Shown here in pieces: positions 25,946 to 35,618 of a DNA stretch of 64,000 nucleotides (its first letter is position 1; each line of letters opens with the position of its first letter). Position numbers and translations under genes: made by a program. Source of the stretch: JAITVM01 sp031551135 (GTDB taxonomy: Bacteria; Bacillota; Clostridia; Lachnospirales; JAITVM01); contig JAVBOA010000025.1 in assembly GCA_031551135.1 (NCBI GenBank), positions 40,986 to 104,985 on the forward strand, given 5' to 3'. Below the pieces are notes generated by a model that worked only from the letters and a program-made list of their open reading frames with translations, had not been told where the DNA came from and did no database searches.

Positions 25946-26584
25946 ATGATTGATAGAAGAAGTTCGGACGGCAATTACAATTTCGATCATCAACCCGAAG
26001 AAAATACAGAAAATGACTCGGTTTACAAAAAAATAATTTACGGGATATTATTTGCTTGCTTTACGTTTGTTTTTACAGTCAATACCTCTCCGCGTTTTGC
26101 AGTTGCGTGCGGACGGATTTATTTATTAAGAGAGCTTGCGCTGGCGGTTTCGTTTTCAGATACATTGGATGATGCGATAAAAAATGCCAATTTGCAATTG
26201 ATGAATTTAAAAGACACAGATAATGGCATTATTATGAATATAGAGTATTTAATTGTAAACAAAAATAAAATAAACATAACTTATAATTATGAGTCCAAAA
26301 AATATACTGATTTGGACGTAGATTTTGTTCTGCAAGATGGACTTGATAATGAATTGGATGAAAATGATATAAAATTAGATAATAAGAAGATTTATCAGTT
26401 AAATGACGAAGAAAATAAGAACCGCTATCAATTGAATATAGAATTTCTAAAATCAAAATTACCCCTGATGCTTAATTTGAGCTGCAACTTTTATGAAAAA
26501 TCGAAACAAGCTCCCGAAAAAATAAACGCAAATAAAGAATATGTCGGAAAATTTTCCTTTAAACTAAAATATATTATTTTTTAA
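25946..26584 (+). CDS. DUF4179-like membrane protein (anti-sigma-like, no zinc finger)
   Basis: 212 residues from the ATG at 25946, seven bases after AAAGGAG. The first ~30 residues are polar, then a transmembrane helix (about 33-52) runs into VNTSPRFAVACGRIYLLREL. The VNxSPxFA pattern directly after the helix is typical of DUF4179 proteins, many of which are anti-sigma factors of ECF sigma factors. The outer part (about 65-212) is charged and beta-rich. No sigma factor gene is adjacent and no N-terminal HCCH zinc finger is visible, so it may have lost or never had sigma binding. The gene ends at a strong terminator. Confidence 0.62.
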   Translation: MIDRRSSDGNYNFDHQPEENTENDSVYKKIIYGILFACFTFVFTVNTSPRFAVACGRIYLLRELALAVSFSDTLDDAIKNANLQLMNLKDTDNGIIMNIEYLIVNKNKINITYNYESKKYTDLDVDFVLQDGLDNELDENDIKLDNKKIYQLNDEENKNRYQLNIEFLKSKLPLMLNLSCNFYEKSKQAPEKINANKEYVGKFSFKLKYIIF

Positions 26585-26590
26585 TTTAAA

Positions 26591-26640
26591 AGCGGCTTGA
26601 GTTTTGCACAGAAAATTGTGCAAAATCAAACCGCTATTTT
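26591..26640 (+). terminator. Long terminator hairpin after the DUF4179-like gene
   Basis: Arms AGCGG...TTTTGCACA and TGTGCAAAA...CCGCT with small mismatches, then ATTTT. Confidence 0.8.
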
Positions 26641-26641
26641 A

Positions 26642-26673
26642 TACTATTTTCATTATTAAAAATGAAAATAGTA
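26642..26673 (+). repeat. MITE-like repeat, short copy F (32 bp)
   Basis: TACTATTTTCA...TGAAAATAGTA with a very short centre. Its right end directly abuts the stop codon (26674-26676) of the minus-strand DUF3999 gene. Confidence 0.82.
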
Positions 26674-27861
26674 TTATTTTAATTTTTTAAGCTTCGAAAA
26701 AATAATGAAGCCCAGCGAAATCATAATTACAAAAATCAAAATGTTTATTAGGAATGTCGAAATATTATTGCTGCTTTTCGCATTATAAGGATTGTCGATT
26801 TTAAATTCATCAAATATAAGCTTGTCAATTTCCGATTCCAATATCTTTTCTTTATAGCTCACGATATCATAAACGGGCATTTGAAGTTTTTCATCTGCGC
26901 CGAAATTTACCGAATATTTATCCTTGTTTTCAGCCTTGAATACAATTTCGTCGGCATAATATTTTAAGTCAAGTCCTTTAATTTCAATCGGCTTGTCATC
27001 TTTATTGTCAATTTCTATTTCCAGATTATTCTCAGAGCAGGCGGCTCCGCCTAATTCCAGCGCAGAACCTCCGTATTCATCATCCTCAAATTTAAAATTG
27101 TATAATTCCATGCCATATAAACCTAATTCAGGTATACTTACATCACGTTTGAAATTTCCGTTCGCCGTAATCATAATCTCTTTTAATTTGAGATTGCGGA
27201 TGTTTTTGAGAGTGATAACGGTTTTTTTGCCTTTTTGTTCGATAGTGTATTCGGGACTCAAATTTTCTATAAAATAAATTGTTCCGATGACTTTCTTGTT
27301 CTTTTTCGAAATAATTTTATCAAAACTTATTTGTTCCAAATTATTATTAATTTTGAATCGAAAAAAATTATAGCGCAATTCCGTATCAAAAAATATTTCC
27401 AGTTTTGAACTATTGTTTACTGAATAAATCGTATCGGTTTTTATAGGCTTCCAGCGGATATTATCAAATGAACCAAGAATATCTATGTTCTTTGCAAAAT
27501 TTTTATCGGAGGTCTCGATTTTTATGCTTGTTGTGATTACATCAGTATTTTTCGGCGCAAAAAGCTCATAGTCATAATAATAATCATTACCTTTTGTAAA
27601 TGAATATACTTGGGTAGCCGTAATGCCATCAAAACTTTCTTCCACATAATTTTCATACGAATTTATAAAAAACGGAACTGTCTCGTTTTTGCTGTCAAAT
27701 ACCCGAATATCCGAAAGATCCGGATTAGAATTAGAATAAATTTCGGGAGTTAGCCGAACCGATTTATAATCGCTTTCTCCTGAATTTATTATTTCAGCCG
27801 AATTAGCGGAAATATTTATAAAAGTTAAATTAAGCAGGATAAATAAAACGAAGGATTTCAA
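26674..27861 (-). CDS. DUF3999 family exported/membrane protein
   Basis: 395 residues. A signal peptide covers about residues 1-20, and one transmembrane helix near the C-terminus (about 365-388) is followed by a short basic tail. The outer part opens with YKSVRLTPEIYSNSNPDLSDIRVFD, the N-terminal pattern of DUF3999, and is largely beta-strand. The start is TTG at 27861, which directly follows the TGA of the upstream DUF2339 gene, with GGAGG inside that gene, so translation is coupled. DUF3999 and DUF2339 genes are known neighbours in many genomes, and the pair may form a membrane complex. The biochemical role is unknown. Confidence 0.8.
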   Translation of the reverse strand: MKSFVLFILLNLTFINISANSAEIINSGESDYKSVRLTPEIYSNSNPDLSDIRVFDSKNETVPFFINSYENYVEESFDGITATQVYSFTKGNDYYYDYELFAPKNTDVITTSIKIETSDKNFAKNIDILGSFDNIRWKPIKTDTIYSVNNSSKLEIFFDTELRYNFFRFKINNNLEQISFDKIISKKNKKVIGTIYFIENLSPEYTIEQKGKKTVITLKNIRNLKLKEIMITANGNFKRDVSIPELGLYGMELYNFKFEDDEYGGSALELGGAACSENNLEIEIDNKDDKPIEIKGLDLKYYADEIVFKAENKDKYSVNFGADEKLQMPVYDIVSYKEKILESEIDKLIFDEFKIDNPYNAKSSNNISTFLINILIFVIMISLGFIIFSKLKKLK

Positions 27862-30288
27862 TCATTTTCCTCCTTTATCATCGATTTTTTTACTGAAATA
27901 CTGGTACAAAAATGAAATAAATAATAAACATAGACCCAGCAGGAAATACGAAAAAATCTTGCTTTCGGTTGTCGACAGCGTAAAATCGAATACAAATATT
28001 TTAACAATACCGAAAATTGAAAGTAATAATCCAAAACGCCGCAAAAATTTATTGTTCTTAATAAAGCCCGAAATAACCAGAATTACCGAAGATATAATAT
28101 ACGCTAAACTGACGATAAAACTGTTGCCGTCTAAAGAAAATTCCATAAACATCAGTTTATTTAAAAATATAAATGCGGTCACCGCGGCGGCACTCAGAAT
28201 ATCAATTTTGCCGTAATAATTTCGATTTATAAATTTTATTAAATAATAAATTATGCAGACTGTCATTAAGATTACGGTTAAAATCAAAAAAACATTGGCT
28301 GTTGTCGAATACAAACCGCCTCTAAACATGACCAGCAATGATTTAAACATAGCAAAATAAAACAGTATTTTACAAAAATTTTCTGTTATTTCATCTTTTA
28401 TATAATTAATTTTTAAAATACCAAAATAAAATATAAAAGGCAGATTTATATTTATAATATAAACAAGTAGATGAAAAATAAATGTATTAAGCCGTTCGCT
28501 CAAAAAATAATTCAATAAAAAGTTTAGAGAAAATTCTGTATAAAAATACGTAATAATCAATCCGGAATATTTCAGGATTTTTTCTTTTGTTCCGAGTTTT
28601 TCCCCCGTATTTTTATATCCCGCAATTATTGCGATAAAGCAAAGCGAGAATACTCCATATCTGAACAAATTATAAAAAGCATCCGTATAATAAATGAAAT
28701 CTGAAAAACTTCCCAATAAAAACAAAACCGAAAATGCAGAAAAAGCTGTAAAACCTAAAATTTTGTATATTCGGTCTTTTTTAATAATTCCCCATAGATA
28801 AACGAGTGTTGATTCCAGCATGAATACAAATGGAAAAATGCCAAAACCGAATTTTATCGGGATACATAAAAATAAATATGTCAATGCTGTTAAATCCAAA
28901 AAACTAATTATACGGCTCTCGTCAGCGAGTTTTTTCTCAAATATTTTAGAAAAAATAAAGATTAAAACTACAAAAATCAAAAAGGAAATAATCGTTATTT
29001 CGCTTTTTTCGAGCGGCGCTAAAAATTGGTAAACATAAAAAGAGCTTATCAATATATTCAAAAATATTAAAATAAAATTCAGCTTTTTAGCTTTTTTGAC
29101 AGATAAAAGCGTGGAAAATAAATTTATAATAAAGCCAAAATATAGCGCAGATATATTAAAATAGTTCGGCTGTTCACCTTGAGCAAATATTGCGTAAATT
29201 ATAAAATTAAAAGAAAGTCCGAAGCAGTGAATAATATTCCAGTCCCGTTTTACGGAAATAAATAAAATTAGCAAATTCATCATTATAAAATACAAATAGA
29301 ATGTTGAAACACTGAAAAATCTCCCGTCAGCGTTCTGGAAAATAAAAACAGCGGACAGATAGCCCCCGATAATGCCGAAAATCGAAATAGTGCGGCTGTT
29401 ATAATAAAGGGAGAGCACAAATACTCCCACGGTCAAAAGTGCGAATAAAATATGAATTACGGGAACGAAAGTCATTGTATTTTTAAATATTTCCGCAGAA
29501 TAATAATATGTGACAAAAACTCCGATATATAAAATCGCTATTCCGCCGGATACCAGACCAATCGAAAAAACATTGCGCTTTCGGCGGTTTAAAAATTCGC
29601 CGAGAGCAGATAAAACGAATCCAAATAAAAATATAAAAAAGCAACGTGCAGAAGGAGAAACAAGAAAATTTGAATAAGCATAGACAGAACCCATAATTAC
29701 AGCCAAAACAATAAAAGCCGCACCGACTTTATTCATTACGTTTAGGCCGATGAATTTTTCAAAATTGGAATCGCCCATTTGCTTTATCGGAGAGGTTTCA
29801 GATTTCAGTTCTTTATACTCTTTTTTAAGCTCAGCTTTGCCTGCGGCGGCTCTTTCGGCTCTTTCGGCTTTTAAATCTACGATTTCCTTTAAAATTCTAT
29901 TTTCATATTCCAAAAAATCTTGAAAAATTTTATCATTTTTCCCGATATAATTTGTATAAAAATTCTTTTTTGCATTTTCAAATTTTGCCTTCATTTTATT
30001 CTCAAAAACTGTGATTTCTGACATTTCTTTCGAATAAGAATCTTGAATAGATTTTAATAATTCTCTGTATTTTCTATATAAATCGATTGAAGATAAACGC
30101 ATATCCCAACTTTTAAGCCTGTCCAATTCTTCCCGTAAATACCGGTTATTATTTAACTGGATTTCTTTTTCGGCGGCTAATTTTTCTAAATTAATTTTTA
30201 GTTCAGCGTTTTCTATTTTCAAATCTTCATTTTCAAGATTAGAGATTTCGTTATTCATCTCTTCCAAAAGCTCTTTTTGGCGGTTCAA
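27862..30288 (-). CDS. DUF2339 family multi-spanning membrane protein
   Basis: About 808 residues from TTG 30288, or 816 from an in-frame ATA at 30312. An N-terminal coiled coil (about residues 1-165) is followed by some 20 or more hydrophobic helices, the DUF2339 layout, beginning FIGLNVMNKVGAAFIVLAVI. The TTG has only a weak ribosome site. The ATA lies eight bases after AAGGGGG and would extend the coiled coil by KDKLNDL in register, so it may be the real start (see findings). It forms an operon with the DUF3999 gene, which begins at its stop codon. Function unknown. Confidence 0.85.
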   Translation of the reverse strand: MNRQKELLEEMNNEISNLENEDLKIENAELKINLEKLAAEKEIQLNNNRYLREELDRLKSWDMRLSSIDLYRKYRELLKSIQDSYSKEMSEITVFENKMKAKFENAKKNFYTNYIGKNDKIFQDFLEYENRILKEIVDLKAERAERAAAGKAELKKEYKELKSETSPIKQMGDSNFEKFIGLNVMNKVGAAFIVLAVIMGSVYAYSNFLVSPSARCFFIFLFGFVLSALGEFLNRRKRNVFSIGLVSGGIAILYIGVFVTYYYSAEIFKNTMTFVPVIHILFALLTVGVFVLSLYYNSRTISIFGIIGGYLSAVFIFQNADGRFFSVSTFYLYFIMMNLLILFISVKRDWNIIHCFGLSFNFIIYAIFAQGEQPNYFNISALYFGFIINLFSTLLSVKKAKKLNFILIFLNILISSFYVYQFLAPLEKSEITIISFLIFVVLIFIFSKIFEKKLADESRIISFLDLTALTYLFLCIPIKFGFGIFPFVFMLESTLVYLWGIIKKDRIYKILGFTAFSAFSVLFLLGSFSDFIYYTDAFYNLFRYGVFSLCFIAIIAGYKNTGEKLGTKEKILKYSGLIITYFYTEFSLNFLLNYFLSERLNTFIFHLLVYIININLPFIFYFGILKINYIKDEITENFCKILFYFAMFKSLLVMFRGGLYSTTANVFLILTVILMTVCIIYYLIKFINRNYYGKIDILSAAAVTAFIFLNKLMFMEFSLDGNSFIVSLAYIISSVILVISGFIKNNKFLRRFGLLLSIFGIVKIFVFDFTLSTTESKIFSYFLLGLCLLFISFLYQYFSKKIDDKGGK

Positions 30289-30440
30289 TAAATCATTTAG
30301 TTTATCTTTTATGAGAAAAACCCCCTTATATCCTTTATTGTATTATAAATATATCGGATAATATAGGGGATTTTTAAACTATTTGTATGTTCGCCTATTA
30401 TAGCATTTTAATTATATATTTTTAGGTAAAAATATTTGTA

Positions 30441-30472
30441 AAAATAAAAACAGGGCAATTTGTATGCCCTGT
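30441..30472 (-). terminator. Terminator of the nitronate monooxygenase gene
   Basis: ACAGGGCA/TGCCCTGT arms followed by a U-rich tract on the minus strand. Confidence 0.82.
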
Positions 30473-30478
30473 TGAAGT

Positions 30479-31537
30479 TTAATCAATTTCAAATAATTCT
30501 TTTATAATGTCTTTTACAGTCGAGATTTTATCAATTTTATAAGTATTGGCTCCGGCAAAAATCAGCCCGTTTTCAACATCGCCTTTAACGGATTTTATTA
30601 ACGCATTTGTTATGCAAAACGGAATATTATCACGGTCGCATTTTGCCAAACATGTATAACATTTCTCAATCGGCTCTTTTTTTATCATGGTTCGCTTAAC
30701 AAAATCGTTCATAAGTGCACGCCCCGGCATCCCGACAGGAGATTTAACAATAACCATATCTTCTTTTTTGGAATTAACATAGGCTTGCTTAAAATTGATA
30801 TGTGCATCACATTCTTCCGTGGCAACAAATCTGGAAGCTATCTGAACTCCGTCAGCGCCCATATCCAGATAATGTTTTATATCCTCCGCAGAAAAAACGC
30901 CGCCCGCAAAAACAAGCGGGATTTTTTTATTATGCTTTTTTTCATAGCCTTTTTTAAATTCGATTATTTTTTCAAGCTCCGTGTCAAAATTTTCGGCTTC
31001 GTTTTCCAGATATTCGTATTTAAAGCCCAAATGTCCGCCGGCTTTCGGTCCTTCCACAACAATTAAATCAGCGGAAGCATTATATCTCTTTTCCCATAAA
31101 CCCAATAAAACATTGCATGCTTTTAAGGATGAGACAATCGGCGCAATTTTTGTTTTGGAGTCTTCTACAAGTTTTGGCAGATTGACAGGCAGGCCGGCAC
31201 CCGAAATTATTAAATCGATTTTATTTTTTACGGCTTCTAAAACATAATCATCATAGCGGCGTGAAGCCGTCATAATATTGATTCCGATAAATTTATCTTT
31301 GGCTTTTTCTTTAGCGATTTTTATTTGAGATGCAATCGCCTCAAGATTTGCCTTAATCGCGTCTTTTTCAAATAAAGGTTCTTTATATCCGATATGCGCC
31401 GCGGAGAGTACGCCCAATCCGCCTTCGTTGGAAACCGCAGAAGCCAAGCCCGATAAGCTGACCCCGACTCCCATTCCGCCTTGAATTAACGGAAGTTTTA
31501 TAGATATATCCCCAATTGTTAATGGTTTAAAATTCAT
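30479..31537 (-). CDS. Nitronate monooxygenase family flavoprotein (FabK-like TIM barrel)
   Basis: 352 residues. An FMN-binding TIM barrel opens with LPLIQGGMGVGVSLSGLASAV and carries SGAGLPVNLP, VEGPKAGGHLGF (FMN-phosphate and catalytic-His region) and FAGGVFSAEDI with GADGVQIASRFVAT. The family includes nitronate monooxygenases, which detoxify propionate 3-nitronate, and FabK enoyl-ACP reductases. The C-terminal CYTCLAKCDRDNIPFC cysteine cluster is common in the clostridial nitronate-monooxygenase branch. No fatty-acid synthesis genes are adjacent, which makes FabK less likely. The start is the ATG at 31537 behind AGGAG. It is a single gene. Confidence 0.85.
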   Translation of the reverse strand: MNFKPLTIGDISIKLPLIQGGMGVGVSLSGLASAVSNEGGLGVLSAAHIGYKEPLFEKDAIKANLEAIASQIKIAKEKAKDKFIGINIMTASRRYDDYVLEAVKNKIDLIISGAGLPVNLPKLVEDSKTKIAPIVSSLKACNVLLGLWEKRYNASADLIVVEGPKAGGHLGFKYEYLENEAENFDTELEKIIEFKKGYEKKHNKKIPLVFAGGVFSAEDIKHYLDMGADGVQIASRFVATEECDAHINFKQAYVNSKKEDMVIVKSPVGMPGRALMNDFVKRTMIKKEPIEKCYTCLAKCDRDNIPFCITNALIKSVKGDVENGLIFAGANTYKIDKISTVKDIIKELFEID

Positions 31538-31755
31538 AATTCAGCTCCTGAAAAATTGATAAAACGGATTGATTTTTTGCTGCTGATATATTTTTTTTAG
31601 GTATATAAAATCAATAAAAATCAAGCCGAATTGTATCAATGTATTATTAAAATGCTACGAATTTTACTATACCATATAGCTCTTTGATTTTCCAGAGATA
31701 ATTATTTTTTTCCGTCATTCTATAAAAAAAGCATGCATTTTTTTGATATGCATAT

Positions 31756-32178
31756 TTATACATACAAAATGCCGTTAGCTTCACGGTATTCGTGGATATT
31801 TCTGCATTTATCCATTATTGTATCTAAATCGTCTTTTGTCCGGGCATATTTTATTTTATTAATGAAATCTACTTTAGCTCGTTTTATTAAAATATTTTGA
31901 AAAGTAACCGGATCATAATTATCGATTATATTTGATATTAAAAAATCCAGCGCTCTGTCGTCGAATTCAAAAGGAATATACGGCTCGATTAAATCGAGAA
32001 TATCGCCAATATTTTTTCGCCGTCTTCCGATGCTGCATTGTCTGTTTATATAAGAAATATATGAATCGAAATCAAAAAAAATTATGTTCTGCGCTAAATC
32101 AAAATTTAATAAATCCAGCATTTCTTTTAGATATTTTAAATAATTCGTCAATTCTTTTTTAGATATGTTGTTTTTCAT
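31756..32178 (-). CDS. Hypothetical protein, mostly helical
   Basis: 140 residues from the ATG at 32178 with the ribosome site AGAGGT. No signal peptide or membrane segment. The sequence is predicted all-helical, with basic stretches (NRQCSIGRRRKN) and acidic helices. I do not recognise the family. The gene stands alone. Downstream, at 31716-31750, is an AT-rich GCATGCA/TGCATAT hairpin that may terminate it. Confidence 0.55.
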   Translation of the reverse strand: MKNNISKKELTNYLKYLKEMLDLLNFDLAQNIIFFDFDSYISYINRQCSIGRRRKNIGDILDLIEPYIPFEFDDRALDFLISNIIDNYDPVTFQNILIKRAKVDFINKIKYARTKDDLDTIMDKCRNIHEYREANGILYV

Positions 32179-32858
32179 TATATTTACCTCTTATACAGGA
32201 AATTTATATTATATTCTGTTCAAAATTAAAAAATAAACTTATGAGATATTTTTCCAAAATCGTTATATACATATTTATAAATATATTGAAAATAGTATAA
32301 GCTCCTAAAAATATGTAAAGCAAAAGCTTTTGAATTAAATCAAAAAGCTATATAAATAATATTTACTTTTATAAAAATAATATTAATGTAATTTATTCAA
32401 ATCAATTATGAAATAAAAACAAGCTATTGTATTATTATGAGGACTCTTAAAAAAATGTTAATGATTGTATAAATTTTTATATAAAATAGTTTTAAGTTTT
32501 TTTTGATTTTTCAACTATTTGTCATATTTAATTTCTTTGATAACGGTTATATTAATTTTAAACCACTATAGCTTTATTGACTTTATTTATAATTTATGTG
32601 ATTATATAAATTGTATTTACGGCAATTTAATGAAGTATCTAGTCTTTTTCGCCAAAATTTTTTATGGCGGTTTATGGTTTCGGGGAGGGGTTTTTGGGCG
32701 AATCAATAAACATAATTGCAGGGATTTATGCTGTTTCCATTCTAAAATATATAAAATGTAAATAGTATTAACTGCAAAGTGCTTTAGTATCCGATGTTTT
32801 TGAAACTCTATTTGGCACAGAACTTTTAGAAAACTATTGTTTTAGGAAGGCGGTATAA
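32179..32858. other. 680-base AT-rich intergenic region with repeat relics
   Basis: Very AT-rich. A relic end TGAAAATAGTA lies at 32287-32297 and a degenerate short element (TGTTTCCAT...GTAAATAGTA) at 32732-32767. An 80-codon frame at 32519-32761 has no ribosome site and is not called. The P-ATPase promoter should lie in the last 150 bases, but no strong match is seen. Confidence 0.5.
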
Positions 32859-35531
32859 ATGAAAAACAAATTTTTTGACAAAAGTGCAGAAGAAACTTTG
32901 AAAGCCCTGAACACAGATAAGCAATCTGCCTTAACACAGGTCGAAGCGGAAAAAAGACTGAAGGAATATGGTGAAAACAGACTAGAAGGCAAAAAAGAAA
33001 AAACGATTTTTCAAATGTTTCTTGAACAGTTTAAAGACTTTTTGGTAATCATTCTAATTGTGGCAGCGGTAATAAGTATTTTGCTTAACGAAGTTTTAGA
33101 CGGCTCTATTATCATAGCGATTGTTATAATCAACGCCGTGCTTGGCGTTACCCAAGAAAATAAAGCCAATAACGCTTTGAAAGCATTAAAGGAAATGAGT
33201 TCTCCGCAATCTAAAATTATTAGAGACGGACAAATAGTAAAAATAAATTCGGATCAGATTGTACCGGGTGATATAGTTGTTTTGGAAGCCGGCGATTATG
33301 TTCCGGCAGACGTAAGACTTGTTGAAAGCATGAATTTGAAAATAGATGAAGCGGCTTTGACGGGAGAATCCGTACCTTCGGAAAAATACGCTGATAAAAT
33401 TCTGCCTTCTGATGCAGGGATCGGAGATTTAGCGAACTCGGCGTTTATGGGCACGGTTGTAACATACGGCAGAGGTTTGGCGGTTGTAGTAAATACCGGA
33501 ATGAATACCGAAATGGGAAATATCGCCTCTATGCTTAATGAAACAGAAGAAGGCCCGACGCATTTGCAAAAAAGGCTGGACAGTTTCGGAAAACTCCTCG
33601 GTATTGCATGTTTAGTGGTTTGCGCGCTCGTGTTTGTTTTAGGGCTGATTCTGAAAATGGATTTACTGGAAATTTTCATGACATCGGTAGCGTTGGCGGT
33701 TGCGGCAATTCCGGAAGGCTTGACCGTAGTAGTTACAGTTATTTTAACAATGGGTATGCAAAAAATGGTTAAGCGGAATGCGATTATTAAAAAACTTTCC
33801 GCAGTTGAGACTTTAGGCTCTACAACAGTTATTTGCAGCGATAAAACCGGAACTTTGACACAGAATAAAATGACAGTCGTGAAAGTTTTCGATACCCAAA
33901 ATGAATTTGAGGTAAGCGGAACAGGCTATAAAAAAGAGGGCGAAATAATAACTCAAAACGGCGAGAAAATAAGCGAGAATGCCAGAAAGCTTGTTGAAGG
34001 CGCGGTTTTGTGTAACGATTCATCTTATTTGCCGGCAGAAGGCAAAATTATCGGCGACCCGACAGAAGGCGCGTTGGTAGTTTTGGGTGAAAAAGTCAGC
34101 ATGAACAAAGATGAATTAAATAAAAAATACCCTCGTATAAATGAAATTCCTTTTGATTCCGATCGAAAATTAATGTCCACCTTACATGAAATCGACGGAA
34201 AATTTACTATGTACACAAAAGGCGCGCCGGACGAAGTTTTGGCACGTGCTTCTTATATATATAAAAATGGTGAGATTCAAAAAATTACAGAAGAAGATAA
34301 AAATAAAATTTCGGAGGCTAACGCTAAATACGCAAGCCAAGCCTTGAGGGTTCTCGGCGTAGCTTTCAAAATTTTTGATACAAAACCGGATAATTTGGAC
34401 AATGCTGAAGCGGATTTAATATATACAGGTCTTTTATGCATGATAGACCCGCCGCGTGAAGAAGCAAAGGACGCTATTGCGATTTGTAAAAAAGCCGGTA
34501 TTGATGTAAAAATGATTACAGGCGACCATAAAATTACCGCAACGGCAATCGGGCGAGAATTGGGAATTATTGATGAAGGGCACGGCGCTGTTGACGGAAA
34601 AGAACTTAATTTAATGGACGACCTGCAATTGCGTGAAAAAGTTAAAACAACAAATGTTTTCGCTCGTGTTTCTCCGGAGCATAAAGTTAGATTAGTAACC
34701 GCCATAAGAGATAACGGAAACATAGCCGCAATGACCGGCGACGGCGTGAATGACGCACCTTCGCTGAAGCGTGCGGATATCGGAATCGCGATGGGCATTA
34801 CCGGAACAGACGTAAGTAAAGAAGCGGCGGATATGATTTTGACAGATGATAATTTTGCTTCGATAGTTTCGGCTGTTGAAGAAGGCCGTGTAATTTACAA
34901 TAATATTCGAAAAGTTATCGGATATTTGATTTCTTGTAACGTCGGCGAAATTCTCTTGATTTTATTTGCGATGATACTGCAATTCGTTGACCACAATCTG
35001 ACTGTTCCTCTTGTGGCGGTTCAATTGCTTGCGATAAACCTTATAACAGACGCTTTTCCTGCGTTTGCGCTGGGTATGGAAGAAAAAGAAGACGGAATCA
35101 TGAATATGAAACCTCGTGACCCTAATGAACAATTGCTGGATAAGAAAATGATTATATCCGTTGTTTTTCAATCAATAGCTTTAGCAGTCGGTTCGCTTGC
35201 TTCGTTCCTGTTCGGATTTTATGTAGTCGGACCGGAAACAGCATCAACATTTTGTTTTGTAACCTTAGTTTTTGGTGAGTTATTGCGCTCATATTCGGCT
35301 CGTTCCGAAAAACGTACGCTTTTCTCAATGAAAATATTTTCTAATTCGTTTTTAAATAAATCTGTTTTGTTTTCATTAGCGTTCTTGCTGATTACGGTTT
35401 ATGTTCCGTTTTTGCATGATGTTTTCAGCACAACATCGTTATCTTTAGTAAATTTAGTTATAGCAGTTATATTCTCGGTATTGCCGGTTATTGGCGGAGA
35501 AATAGCAAAAGTTGTTACGAAAGATATGTAA
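32859..35531 (+). CDS. Calcium-transporting P-type ATPase (P2A/SERCA-like)
   Basis: 890 residues, full length for a P2-type cation pump of the cytoplasmic membrane. In order: a cation-ATPase N-terminal domain, two helices (about 55-100), the actuator domain with LTGESVPSEK, helix 4 with AIPEGLTVVV (the PEGL ion-binding signature of Ca2+ pumps), the phosphorylation motif CSDKTGTLTQN, nucleotide-binding KGAPDEVL, the hinge TGDGVNDAPSLK and six C-terminal helices. It should export Ca2+ (or Mn2+) using ATP. The ATG at 32859 follows AGGAAGGCGG. A palindromic repeat and a terminator follow the stop. Ion specificity is inferred from the motif. Confidence 0.92.
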   Translation: MKNKFFDKSAEETLKALNTDKQSALTQVEAEKRLKEYGENRLEGKKEKTIFQMFLEQFKDFLVIILIVAAVISILLNEVLDGSIIIAIVIINAVLGVTQENKANNALKALKEMSSPQSKIIRDGQIVKINSDQIVPGDIVVLEAGDYVPADVRLVESMNLKIDEAALTGESVPSEKYADKILPSDAGIGDLANSAFMGTVVTYGRGLAVVVNTGMNTEMGNIASMLNETEEGPTHLQKRLDSFGKLLGIACLVVCALVFVLGLILKMDLLEIFMTSVALAVAAIPEGLTVVVTVILTMGMQKMVKRNAIIKKLSAVETLGSTTVICSDKTGTLTQNKMTVVKVFDTQNEFEVSGTGYKKEGEIITQNGEKISENARKLVEGAVLCNDSSYLPAEGKIIGDPTEGALVVLGEKVSMNKDELNKKYPRINEIPFDSDRKLMSTLHEIDGKFTMYTKGAPDEVLARASYIYKNGEIQKITEEDKNKISEANAKYASQALRVLGVAFKIFDTKPDNLDNAEADLIYTGLLCMIDPPREEAKDAIAICKKAGIDVKMITGDHKITATAIGRELGIIDEGHGAVDGKELNLMDDLQLREKVKTTNVFARVSPEHKVRLVTAIRDNGNIAAMTGDGVNDAPSLKRADIGIAMGITGTDVSKEAADMILTDDNFASIVSAVEEGRVIYNNIRKVIGYLISCNVGEILLILFAMILQFVDHNLTVPLVAVQLLAINLITDAFPAFALGMEEKEDGIMNMKPRDPNEQLLDKKMIISVVFQSIALAVGSLASFLFGFYVVGPETASTFCFVTLVFGELLRSYSARSEKRTLFSMKIFSNSFLNKSVLFSLAFLLITVYVPFLHDVFSTTSLSLVNLVIAVIFSVLPVIGGEIAKVVTKDM

Positions 35532-35535
35532 TTAA

Positions 35536-35560
35536 TACTATTTTCATAATGAAAATAGTA
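35536..35560 (+). repeat. MITE-like repeat, minimal copy G (25-bp perfect palindrome)
   Basis: Only the two terminal arms, TACTATTTTCA and TGAAAATAGTA, remain around a TAA centre. It begins four bases past the ATPase stop codon. Confidence 0.82.
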
Positions 35561-35569
35561 TAAGAAAAG

Positions 35570-35613
35570 AAAAGCTCTGCCGAGCGAATATAATTCGTTT
35601 GGCAGAGCTTTTT
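35570..35613. terminator. Bidirectional terminator between the ATPase and tmcAL genes
   Basis: AAAAGCTCTGCC/GGCAGAGCTTTT arms around an AT-rich loop. Confidence 0.85.
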
Positions 35614-35618
35614 AATGT

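Noticed and set aside
26674..30288. DUF3999/DUF2339 pair as a new system
   Set aside because: The adjacency of these two families is already known in many genomes, so it is annotated but not presented as novel.
32519..32761. 80-codon plus-strand frame upstream of the Ca2+-ATPase
   Set aside because: No ribosome site, AT-rich composition with low-complexity coding, and it overlaps a repeat relic.
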